Source: Pardosa pseudoannulata (taxonomy: Eukaryota; Arthropoda; Arachnida; Araneae; Lycosidae). From it: 64,000 nt of DNA. The translations under genes and the position numbers were made by a program. Shown one piece after another: positions 56,001-64,000 of this stretch (the stretch's first letter is position 1; the number at the start of each line of letters is the position of its first letter). The notes under the pieces were generated by a model that saw nothing but the letters and a program-made list of their open reading frames with translations, had not been told where the DNA came from and did no database searches. Location of the stretch: NCBI GenBank assembly GCA_032207245.1, contig CM063502.1, forward strand, positions 47,281,404 to 47,345,403, read 5' to 3'.

Positions 56001-59000
56001 TGAAATCTCTAAATTAATAACACTGAATATCACAGTGTTGCAAATTTATGTGACTTCATAAAAGCCGTCAATGAGTCTTAAAAGCCGTCAATAGTAATTT
56101 TATATCGATGTAGTTATTTTGAATTTTGAAGACAGCAGGACAATCAGAAATTTTATTTCTTTATAATTTCTAACTTTAAAAAGTAATTAGTAGTTATTAG
56201 CCATCTTTTAAATTAAAGACTATATATCTCTTACTCAACCAAAAATATTGGTGGTTTATGTTAAAACACAAATCCTCAGAACAGCATAATAGAAACATAA
56301 ATCCTCAATGTAGAAACATGAAATATCAAAATTTTTTATATGATTTGCATTTTTAAGTACAAAGAAAAGTATGTATGAATAAACACTACCTGAAATGGAA
56401 ATCCCAGTACACACACATTGGATTTGTGACATTTTCTTCCTGCGAAACAAATAAGATTAAATCTTAAAATTTCTACATCATACAAACTAAAATGACATAT
56501 TTTGTCCTTATCACTTAATATAATACATATAAATAATGTGTATTAATACATATAATATAAGTATGTATAATTGAAACTAAACACATACAAGTACATTACT
56601 GTTTAAAAGAATATTTGAAGAAAATACAACCAAAATATCTAAAATACGAAGTATCAGTACAATTTTTACGCCATAACGTTACACCTTACGTTTTAAACAC
56701 TTTCTCTTTAAAAAGATAAAATCAATTTTTAAGAATATTGATAAAAGGAACACTGTTTTATTACGTGGCCTCGCTTATTACATTTTTTTTTCGAAAGCAG
56801 TCTCGTATTCAATTTTTAAAAAGCTATTTTTATATTTTTGCGCATCTTATTGATTAATAGAATCTTCATCTGAAAGCAACAATGTCTACGCGTTTATAAT
56901 GCATTGCACCACAGAATGAAATAACACACAACCCCCACACATTGAAACGGTACGAGTATTGGTATTAATTCTTTGTACCAAGTATCATCCCCTAAATTTT
57001 TAGTTCCCAAAGAGATCGGCCCCGGTCCTCTACTTCACATTTCAAGCAAGTCACGAGATATATATATATATATATATATTCTTTATAATTGTATCAATAA
57101 GATGTTAGCTTTTATATAAAAAAGACTAAAAATATAGAAACGAAGACCGAGGGAAGGGATATTTCATCTTTTTGAAAGATTTTTTTTTTTATCTTCAGTG
57201 AAATATATTTCTCTTGAAGCAGGAAGTTCATTTTGAAATATATATTTTTTTCACGTGTCAAAGATTTTATAATTTTTAAACTTACCACGTGGTTTAAGAA
57301 ATACTAACAGAATGATAACATTAATAAATTTATATGGATATTATCATTGAATTAATCTAATGACATTTATATTAATTTAGTGAGGACACTGCTTAATACG
57401 GATTTAGTGCTGCAAAATAAGAAAAACCGATTGAGTATTTTCTGGCAACTAATTAAAGAAAAATTTTATTTTACAAGTGGGGACTTAAATGTCAGTAAAA
57501 AACTGGAGAAATTTAATTCTATTTGTTACTTCTTATTTGTGCAAATATTGGTTTTTTTCCCAGCTGTCGTTATAAAATCAAAGTATCGCAGAAAGTCAAC
57601 GTGGAAAAAGAAAGGAGAATAGTTGCGTTTAATTTAATTCCACGATTTGAGAAAAAGTGTAATGATCTACAAGCTCGTCCATACCATTTTGTTACTGTAA
57701 GAGAGGATGGGACTAGATACCTAGCTTCGATTCACATCTGCCCAAATACTAGTGTGTGCGAATCGAATTATTCTTTTGCTGAATTATTGTAAATTCATAA
57801 TGACTAAATTGTTGACAGTTGTAGAAAAGTAATTTTCGATAAAATTATTTCATGTCAACATTGAATCTAAGGCAGAGGTGGCTAAACCTTATAAGAAGTT
57901 AGTTGTTTATTTATAGCTTCTATTCATTTTCATATTTTCAAATATGGATAATATCTACATATCTTCACAAAAGTACATTTTTTAGTGCCTTCTGTTGGAA
58001 AAAATTATCCTTATGTCAAAAGAAAACTCGACTGTTTGACTTTTCAAACAGTCGAGTTTTCAAATCCTGAGGAATCAATTAGCAGGGCTTCGAACCGTAA
58101 TTTTTTTTTGTTCCGGTTTTCGTTCCGGTTCAACTAAAAAATTAATATCGGTTCAGTTCCGGTTTTCGCTCCGCCAAAAATAACGGTTTTCGGTTCAGTT
58201 CCGGTTTTCGCTCTGCCAAAAATAACTGTTTTCGTTTCAGTTCCAAATGAATAATTTCATTTTATGTATATTCTTATTTGTGCTAAAAAATATAATTCTA
58301 TCATAAACAAAAAATGTAATTCTATCAAAATTTAGAAGATTTTATTCTTTTTTTAATTGGTACACTATATGAATTGATACAAACAGCAGGTACGATAAGA
58401 GCGGCGAGCATTGGCATTGTTATCCATTATCAAAATCGCATTTGACAACTAGGTTCATGATTACCCACATTCGTCGTTTGACTCTCACATCGTGCACTTG
58501 GCCTTGCAATAATTATGTAAAAAATATATTATTTATTTAACATATGAAAATTGCCTCTAATTATTAACATATCTTCTAACGTGGTTTCACTGAGATTACT
58601 TCTGTTGTCTCGGAGAATAAATTTCAAACCTGAAAACGCTCTTTCAACACTAACTTGTGTAGCTGGAGCTGCCAAAACCACCATTGCAATCTTATACAAG
58701 TGCGGATATGTAATTATAAAGTTGATGTTAAATTAGAAAATATTGATAAGTTGGTAACAGTAACAAAATGACTGAAAGATATATCGAACCGAAATAAACC
58801 GATATTTTTTTCGGTTCAGTTCCGGTTTTCGTTCCGACCAAAATAACGGTTTTTTCCGGTTTTCGGTTTTCGGTTCAGTTCCGGTTCGAAGCCCTGTCAA
58901 TTAGCATTCTGGTGAACCAATTCGTTAGTTTTCAAATATTTTAAAATTCACCCATATTTATGGAAAAAACTGTATGTACTCGTACGTATCCATTTATGTG

Positions 59001-62000
59001 TTATCTTTAATGTACGTGTACGATTTATATAAATTTTTATGGCTACTTACAATAAGATGTTTTAACGTAATCACTGCTGGTTGGTGTAACTTTGGGTAAC
59101 TTCCTCTATCGAGGGAGGCTCCAATAATTTTAGAGTTTATTATGCGTGTAACATTGCTAGTAACTGTAGGATCTTCAGATTGATGAGGAAAGCTAGAACT
59201 AGGTATCAGAAAATTGTTGAGCTTGTTGAAGGCAGTAAATACAACTTTATAGAGACCTAAAGATAAATTAAACGATGATTTAATAAATGCATATACTTTA
59301 GTACTGTTTTTTTACCTATTTTGAATTAAAACTCAAATATAAAACTTCGAAATAAGGATATTTGCTTTAGATTGGTACATTAAAGACTTACATCCCTTCG
59401 TGACAGAAAAGCAAGTATTTCAGTTGAGAATACATATAGAACCAAAACATTTATATACTTATCAATATATATATTACATATTTAAAGTATATTCAAAAGT
59501 AAGGTCAATCATTCTTTCGATTGTAATCTTTTAGTTTCATTTATTTCAAAATGTTTGAAACTGTTGGACATTTATGTATGCTTCTCTAAAAAATTAATGG
59601 ATTTATCTTTCAGAAATTTGGTATGTTTTCAGAAATGAAGTCGTTAAACAATAATAGGAAGTATTTCGGTTTTCAATTGAAAAAAAGTGAACAGTTTTAC
59701 TGGAAAACATGAAAAATGTGAATGAATTTAAGTTATTATTTTTTTCTATTTTGCCATTGCACATACGGACATTATACTGGGTAATATTACAGAAATATAT
59801 TTTTAAACAGTAGGAAATTCAAATGTTCTGTCTTTAATACTTCTTAAAATGCAATTTAAGACTTAAAAATACATTATGAAAAATATTAAAATTCTATTTA
59901 AGTACAGATTATAATAGTATATTTGGTAGTTATATTTTTAAAGGATATATGAAATCTATATTTTCAGAAACGTCAACATTTGTTTTTGTATTTTTATAAT
60001 TATTCAAATACAAATCCTTGAACTTTCTTCTGTTGTGTATGCTTTTAAGGTTATAGTAGACATTCAATTTTTGGAAAATTTACCTAAAGATCCGATATTT
60101 TTATCTTACTGAATTGTGAGTTATAACTAAGAATAAGAATCAAAGAAGTTGTTTTAATATTAATTGCCTTAATATTCATCTACTTTTACATACGTATAAG
60201 CTGGGTTTTTTTTACCTGGAAGCACGGCAATACATGATATACTTTATTAAGGAAAGCACTGGGTAAGATGTAAAAAAACTACATAAATTTTAATTAAAAT
60301 ATGACATAAACAGGTATGGAAGAAAAATGTACAATGATAACAAACACTATGTTAGTGAAAGTTATTTAAATATGAAACGAAAGTCATACCATTTCGTCCG
60401 TAATCTTTCACTGCTTGTCGAGGAAGCAACAAACTATCTTGCATATTGAGCCATGCGACGCCTTTGTCGTCGAGAGCAATCTCGTTTCTTATAGGAAAAT
60501 GAAAACCTTTTAACGTTTTAGCGTTTAATATTTGAAGAGAGAGAACTGAAAAAATTGAATGGGATGATTTATAAATTTTTAATTATTATCCTAAATTAAT
60601 GCATGAAACATTTTTAACGTTATACAATATGTTATTACAAGACAAAACAAAATTGGTACAATCGGTTGTGTGTTATTGAAAAATAATTTCAGTTATAAAT
60701 TGTATTTATTTTTAGCACACAATTCCTCTCATGAAAGCTTTTAATCGTAACAAATGTTTTAGAATATTTTCAGATATTTTGTCTTTTAATTTTATTATAA
60801 GTTCAGAGAGCATTATTTTTATAGCTTTATCCAGTAATACTACAAAAATATAATGAGTTTGTAGGGGAACTTAACGATATCTGGGGAATACATAATTAGT
60901 GGCTGATTTTATTAATATTTTGCAATGCTATAAAATTTAAGTAAAATTATCCGTTGAATTATTCATCTGACACATCCCTGTTCTAATATATATATATATA
61001 TAAAAAATTCTTATTGTAGAGGGTATCTAAAATGGTGTCACTACTACCGCATTTCCAAAAATACATGTTTAAGGTCATAAAATTATGTTAGAAAACTTGT
61101 TAGAGACTAAGGGAGATTGTCTTACAGTTTTCGCCAATATCACGCATAGCTAAAACAGCAGCTGTACACGTATAGGAAACCTTTTATTATTTTTCAAATC
61201 CACTTTCAAAAGTCTTTTTTTTTCTTTTAAGAACATCTTTAAAAGATTAATGTTCAAGAAAATTAATACTTTCTTTTAAGTGTCAAGAAAATATCTTTAT
61301 TACACCTGGAGTATTATATTTTTCTATGAAATCACCTACTACTAATCGATTGTATTTTTGTAAGTACATCACAATCAGATTGCTTAGAATTTGAACATTC
61401 AAAATATAATCACTGTTTGTCAGGTGTCTCAAAAATTTATCTCTCAAAAAAAGTTTATATTTAAAAAGTAATGAGGTAATTTACACACTAACTCGTTATT
61501 ACTGGACATATATATTTAGGTTCAGCTAAAATAGTTTGTAGAGCATTTATGTGTTTTTGGACGCGTGTTCTTTTCCGCGAAGGTAGATAGAAAATTTATA
61601 AGCAGTATACCAAATTTTCAAGTGTCGTCTATTATTTGTAATTTATCATTTGGATCAGAATTTTATGATTTTTAGAGTCGTGCACATAAATTAGCTTTTT
61701 CGTGAGATACATCGATTGAAATAAGGATAAATAACTTTCTATATTTTAAATTTTTGTGCATTCTTCACTTTACAGCACTGACTTTACATTGGAGGCCAAA
61801 TAAATCTCTCACGATATTTGTCTTTTTTTTTGCAATTCGATTCTTATAATGTTTAACCCTCTAAGCGGTTCGCACGTACAATTCCGCCAAACCGATGATG
61901 TCATCAAAGCGGTTGTCAAGTACAATTTTAGACCTCTAAAAACGTTCCAAAATTGGATGTAATGTACATTTTTGCCAGTGTTTCAGGTAGGGGGTCAGAT

Positions 62001-62988
62001 AGATTGTTTAAAACCTGCATTCCTCTTTGACTGACATTTATTGAGGGATGCACCTCTACTCCCTGAGGCACAAAGAAGCTGATAGCTTTTCACGGCTTTG
62101 TAAATCTGTATTTCGAAGTATTTCGTTTGCGGTAACAGATGTATCTCCAATTGCACCACTTAAATATCTTGGATAACTTTCGTAAAAAAATATAAATAAT
62201 TTTCTTAAAGAATATTTTTATTTGTACTTTTAGATTCCATTATTCCTTATGGGATGATCTTCGAGACTTAACGAGCATTATGTGTAATAAAAATTAACAA
62301 TCTATAATATATATTTATATATCTATTTATAACGGGAAGTAAAGGGACAGTAACGAGGGTGGGTTTCCCGTATTCCATTCTAGTCGACAAAGGGTGAAGT
62401 AAAAAATCATAGAACGCTTTGGCCATTGACCCAATAAACCTTTAGCGAATTTTTTAGAGACTTTTTTTAATCCATGTGTTCCACTCGGAGGGTTAAAATA
62501 ACGGTTGATCACTAATGTGGAGAGCATGTTTGAATATATTACTGTTAAATTTTCATCTTTTTCTTAGCGATACATGTTTACGATAACGATACAACCAACT
62601 TCAAAATAAAATTGATTTCGCCAGCACTCACTGTTAAAATGCAAAAAATGTGCCAGTCGCGAATGAGTAAATAAATATTTATTAAATGCTGAATTCCTTT
62701 ATTCCTTAACCCAAGATAGATAAAATTTAAATCCAATAAGTCTATTAATACATTCCGTAACGCGTAACTAGCGGCTTTTTTACGATACGAAGTAATCTAC
62801 TTACGGACATTATTCTTGACTAAACTAAAGGAACCATCATCATTCGATATTTCCGACAGAAGAAGAGCACTTTCATCTAGTCCATGCAATAACGAGGAAA
62901 TAATCATTTTTCTGTCTACTATAGGAAGATCAGTCCATGCTGCACTCTCCTCTCTTTCCAATAGGTTATTCACGATTTGAACAAAACT
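44812..62988 (-). CDS. Latrophilin/Cirl-like adhesion GPCR (5' incomplete)
   Basis: Twelve minus-strand exons with GT-AG borders (62,988-62,805; 60,545-60,390; 59,256-59,051; 56,439-56,390; 55,451-55,340; 54,759-54,656; 54,046-53,653; 52,027-51,933; 50,554-50,386; 48,243-48,127; 46,399-46,342; 45,554-44,812) sum to 2,388 nt without a frame break: 795 residues plus TGA. Order: GAIN domain (1-199), GPS with C-W-STQGC, CFC and [10 protein letters not shown] (200-231; expected cleavage before Thr224), TM1 (about 245-268), TM2-TM5 in one large exon plus the next, TM6-TM7 (about 440-485), and a Ser/Gln-rich cytoplasmic tail of about 300 residues ending KLSTYY. Latrophilins are self-cleaving adhesion receptors at synapses and mechanosensory neurons. 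Lectin and hormone-receptor domains would lie further 5'. The TM region is divergent from typical latrophilins (ECYHQY where EGVQLY is usual), so a paralogue is possible. Confidence 0.88.
46342..46399 (-). CDS. Adhesion GPCR exon 11: tail
   Basis: 58 nt, acceptor TTCTAG, donor GTATAA. Encodes [19 protein letters not shown] plus one base. Frame agrees with both neighbours. Confidence 0.75.
47475..47640 (+). repeat. tRNA-derived SINE copy
   Basis: GCGATGACCGAATAGTTAAG head, damaged B box (GTGGGATATAATCCCAC), CATAGCCGTTCGAAACAG and AGTAAGTCCTGGTTTAATTG body, on the plus strand and antisense to the GPCR gene. Confidence 0.7.
48127..48243 (-). CDS. Adhesion GPCR exon 10: start of cytoplasmic tail
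   Basis: 117 nt, phase 0 at both ends. Encodes [18 protein letters not shown] and further polar residues, a basic juxtamembrane segment after TM7 as in latrophilins. Confidence 0.82.
50386..50554 (-). CDS. Adhesion GPCR exon 9: TM6-TM7
   Basis: Begins after CTTTTACAG by completing an Arg codon. Encodes [20 protein letters not shown] (TM6 with the W-x-x-G of class B2 receptors), a short loop, and [17 protein letters not shown] (TM7) before CCEK and donor GTAATG. Two overlapping open frames in other phases are shadows. Confidence 0.88.
51096..51441 (-). other. GC-richer open frame inside the TM5-TM6 intron
   Basis: A minus-strand open frame of at least 115 codons. It has a strong donor at its end (GAAT, then GTAAGT) and AG dinucleotides at 51,442-51,447. 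It encodes a hydrophobic segment [17 protein letters not shown], then [17 protein letters not shown], then a basic Ser/Pro/Arg-rich stretch. The first part lines up with the M2 helix and M2-M3 link of Cys-loop ligand-gated channels (G-x-x-V-A-L-S-I ... I-P ... S-V-P-L). As a cassette after exon 8 it would be in frame, but would shift exon 9 and end the receptor before TM6. Whether exon, transposed channel fragment or chance is unresolved. Confidence 0.4.
51933..52027 (-). CDS. Adhesion GPCR exon 8: end of TM5 and third loop
   Basis: 95 nt between TTTTTTAG and GTAAGA. Encodes [20 protein letters not shown] then [11 protein letters not shown], continuing TM5 from the previous exon into a short basic loop, and ends two bases into an Arg codon. 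Confidence 0.83.
53014..53096. repeat. (AT)n microsatellite in GPCR intron
   Basis: About 80 bp of pure AT repeat between exons 8 and 7. Confidence 0.95.
53653..54046 (-). CDS. Adhesion GPCR exon 7: TM2 to TM5
   Basis: 394 nt, acceptor TTTTTTCAG, donor GTAAGT. Encodes [20 protein letters not shown] (TM2), the TM3 block with [14 protein letters not shown]4 [16 protein letters not shown], the second loop with [10 protein letters not shown], and the start of TM5 [17 protein letters not shown]. This is the highest-similarity exon to latrophilins; Cys residues for the TM3-ECL2 disulphide are present. Confidence 0.92.
54656..54759 (-). CDS. Adhesion GPCR exon 6: TM1
   Basis: 104 nt between CATTCAG and GTAAGT. 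Encodes [20 protein letters not shown] and [14 protein letters not shown], the first helix following the tethered agonist. Confidence 0.87.
55340..55451 (-). CDS. Adhesion GPCR exon 5: GPS autoproteolysis motif
   Basis: 112 nt. Encodes [18 protein letters not shown] then [19 protein letters not shown]. The His-Leu-Thr triad for self-cleavage and the paired Cys and Trp of the GPS are intact, so cleavage should be possible; TNFAVVM would be the tethered agonist. Confidence 0.92.
56390..56439 (-). CDS. Adhesion GPCR exon 4: GPS N-terminal strand
   Basis: 50 nt only. Encodes [16 protein letters not shown] plus two bases of Arg; matches the N-x-x-C-x-x-W-x-(F/Y) start of the GPS region. Phase agrees with exons 3 and 5. 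Confidence 0.83.
57057..57080. repeat. Short (AT)n tract
   Basis: A 24-bp AT repeat in a GPCR intron. Confidence 0.85.
57564..57790 (+). other. DENN-like fragment, antisense within GPCR intron
   Basis: A plus-strand frame following a good acceptor (TTTTTTTCCCAG) reads [20 protein letters not shown], then [14 protein letters not shown] and [19 protein letters not shown] before TAA at 57,788-57,790. The F-x-x-x-REDG-[ST]-R pattern recalls the uDENN strand of Rab-GEF proteins such as DENND5. No partner exons are visible within several kilobases, and the only strong donor-like site (ACT, then GTAAGA) lies upstream of the motif. It may be an exon of a nested gene, a copied fragment, or a chance match. 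Confidence 0.35.
58023..58060. repeat. Perfect 17-bp inverted repeat with 4-base loop
   Basis: AAAACTCGACTGTTTGA at 58,023-58,039 and its exact reverse complement at 58,044-58,060, loop CTTT. It lies 14 bp left of the target duplication of the hAT element and is not part of it. Confidence 0.9.
58083..58896. mobile_element. Internally deleted hAT transposon, 8-bp TSD
   Basis: Terminal inverted repeats CAGGGCTTCGAACCG and CGGTTCGAAGCCCTG are perfect over 15 bp. TCAATTAG occurs immediately outside both ends (58,075-58,082 and 58,897-58,904), the 8-bp duplication typical of hAT insertions. Subterminal arrays of CGGTTCAGTTCCGGTTTTCG-like units fill both ends. At 814 bp it is too short for a full transposase but still carries the C-terminal part of one. 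Confidence 0.93.
58529..58735 (-). pseudogene. hAT transposase dimerisation-domain remnant
   Basis: Open minus-strand frame ending at TAA 58,529-58,531. It reads [40 protein letters not shown] and [19 protein letters not shown]: the hATC domain signature (A-P-A-(T/S)-x-x-x-x-E-R-x-F-S). Upstream coding sequence is lost, so it is the 3' tail of a deleted transposase gene retained in the non-autonomous element. Confidence 0.88.
59051..59256 (-). CDS. Adhesion GPCR exon 3: GAIN domain
   Basis: 206 nt between ATCTTTAG and GTAAGT. Encodes [15 protein letters not shown], a variable Ser/Asn segment, then [19 protein letters not shown] and [11 protein letters not shown]. It matches latrophilin GAIN subdomain B (V-N-S-x-V-I-A-A-S ... 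P-V-x-x-T-x-x-H-L). Confidence 0.88.
60390..60545 (-). CDS. Adhesion GPCR exon 2: GAIN domain
   Basis: 156 nt between TTTTTTCAG and GTATGA. Encodes [18 protein letters not shown] then [14 protein letters not shown]; the I/L-L-P-x-x-A/L-x-x-Y motif is typical of latrophilin GAIN. Confidence 0.83.
61857..62492. mobile_element. piggyBac-type MITE
   Basis: Flanked by TTAA at 61,853-61,856 and 62,493-62,496. The left end CCCTCTAAGCGGTTCGCAC and the reverse complement of the right end CCCTCCGAGTGGAACACAT form an imperfect terminal inverted repeat starting CCCT, as in piggyBac elements. 636 bp, no transposase. A 66-codon minus-strand open frame overlaps the right end and is part of the element. Confidence 0.75.
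62805..62988 (-). CDS. Adhesion GPCR exon 1 visible: GAIN domain start
   Basis: 184 nt between CTTCTTTTAG and GTAAGT. Encodes [20 protein letters not shown] and [15 protein letters not shown], the helical N-terminal GAIN subdomain of latrophilins. Ends one base into a codon completed by exon 2. It opens with an acceptor, so earlier exons exist. Confidence 0.85.
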
Positions 62989-64000
62989 CTAAAAGAAGCA
63001 GAAATACAATTTAGAAATGCAATTTTCAACATATAGTTTAAAACAGTATTCCACATTACTTAATTTTTTTCAAATTTTATTTCTTAATTCACTTTATATA
63101 TTTGCTTCTACAATTAATTTGCTATATGTTTAATTTTAAAGGATTTTTTTTTATTTAAACTGAATATAAGCAATAATTTGAAGGAAGTTATTTTTCTGAA
63201 ACTTTTTGTAGGTAAGATAAAGTGTTATATTTCTTATAAAAAAGGGAGATTTATTTCCATTTTTTATTGCGGTCTGGTTAAATTTGGTGAATATTCAAAA
63301 GTGGTAAAGTGAACAAAATTTTCTGTAGATTAAATGAACAATTATCAGGTTTAACTCTTACGCGACCAACGTTTCGTTTACGCAACGCAGCGATTTCACT
63401 CTTATTAGTCCCTCCACGCGATGATCTACGGTTGATATTGAGAGACCAGCGTCGCGTATGCGTAATGGAAGATCTGAACGTTTTATTTGAATTTTTAAAT
63501 GCTAGATTTAATTACTAGATGGCGTAAACGGCAACGGTTTTCACAACGGTCGACTCGTATAGCATTTACGTGCTGTTCTCAAGGGGATAAACTTAAATCG
63601 TTTCAGTAAAAAATGAAAGAAGGTTTTCAAAAGTAAAAACTTTTTAAAGAAAGTGAGCTTTCATTTGGTACTTCATTGTAGTCTTTCATACAGTGATTGA
63701 TCATAAATAGTAAAAGCTACATAGAAATTTCGAAAACATATGGAATTTTATCTTCATATAGCAAAGTCAAAGCGTCTGTGGCTATTTTATGATTATAGTA
63801 AAAGGAAAAGTATTTTTAGAAATTTTTCTATAGTAGAGCCGATTTTATAAAATTTTCTACAACATAGGACAATATATGGAATCATAAAATATTCTCTTAT
63901 CATACACTTTCAAGGTGTAATAAATCAAAAGCAAACAATTTTGTGTCATTATTGCAGATACAAAACATTTTCTATCAGATTTTTACATTACATTCAACAC
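62989..64000. other. GPCR 5' region with a CpG-rich open patch
   Basis: At about 63,350-63,560 CG dinucleotides are unusually dense. On the minus strand a 112-nt frame between CGTTCAG and GTAAGAG stays open (ITHTRRWSLNINRRS and so on), but has no latrophilin similarity. On the plus strand a 69-codon open frame covers the same bases. It may be a transposon fragment. No upstream GPCR exon could be identified. Confidence 0.35.

Larger units (their letters stand above)
52028..56389 (-). other. GPCR introns between exons 4 and 8
   Basis: AT-rich intron DNA around exons 7, 6 and 5. Apart from the microsatellite at 53,014 and a repeated AAAAGCCGTCAAT pair at 56,062-56,092 nothing is recognisable. 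Confidence 0.55.
56440..62804 (-). other. GPCR introns between exons 1 and 4
   Basis: Contains the DENN-like fragment, the 17-bp hairpin, the hAT element and the piggyBac-type MITE (listed separately). The rest is AT-rich without recognised features. Confidence 0.6.

Overview
The window is animal nuclear DNA: very AT-rich, with long introns, GT-AG splice sites, polyadenylation signals, many (AT)n microsatellites and decayed transposons. Three multi-exon protein genes can be read with confidence. Gene content and compact DNA-transposon and SINE relics suggest an arthropod, perhaps a chelicerate such as a spider. That placement is inference from general character; no single sequence proves it.

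Left part (1-22,000): a plus-strand otopetrin proton-channel gene is represented by its last two coding exons (5,210-5,456 and 7,328-8,262); its 5' exons are not recognisable in the window. The rest is intergenic DNA with tRNA-derived SINE copies (one nested inside another), microsatellites up to about 870 bp, a 135-bp tandem duplication and a broken hAT transposase pseudogene at 20.1-21.1 kb.

Middle part (22,000-44,000): a complete plus-strand Rab7 gene, with a probable non-coding first exon near 22.1-22.33 kb, four coding exons between 24,885 and 31,825, and a long 3' UTR. The exons join without a frame break into a 205-residue protein with all G motifs and a C-terminal CSC prenylation signal. 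Downstream lies repeat-rich DNA: SINEs, a 1.24-kb element with related ends, a LINE 3' fragment, a 540-bp inverted duplication, and a 754-bp terminal-inverted-repeat element with a perfect 6-bp target duplication.

Right part (44,800-64,000): a minus-strand latrophilin/Cirl-like adhesion GPCR. Twelve exons from 62,988 down to 44,812 join in frame into 795 residues covering part of the GAIN domain, the GPS, seven transmembrane helices and a cytoplasmic tail of about 300 residues. The 5' end lies outside or is unrecognised. Its introns hold an internally deleted hAT element with perfect 8-bp target duplications and a remnant of the transposase dimerisation domain, a piggyBac-type MITE flanked by TTAA, a plus-strand DENN-like fragment, and a GC-richer open frame between the TM5 and TM6 exons that could be a cassette exon or a stray ligand-gated-channel M2-like piece.

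The three genes (acid-sensing or proton conduction, late endosome traffic, adhesion signalling) are not an operon or pathway; they are simply neighbours. I found no CRISPR array, rRNA or intact tRNA gene, and no convincing new multi-gene system. The most unusual items are the open frame inside the GPCR gene, the DENN-like antisense fragment, the 540-bp inverted duplication and the 6-bp-TSD element.
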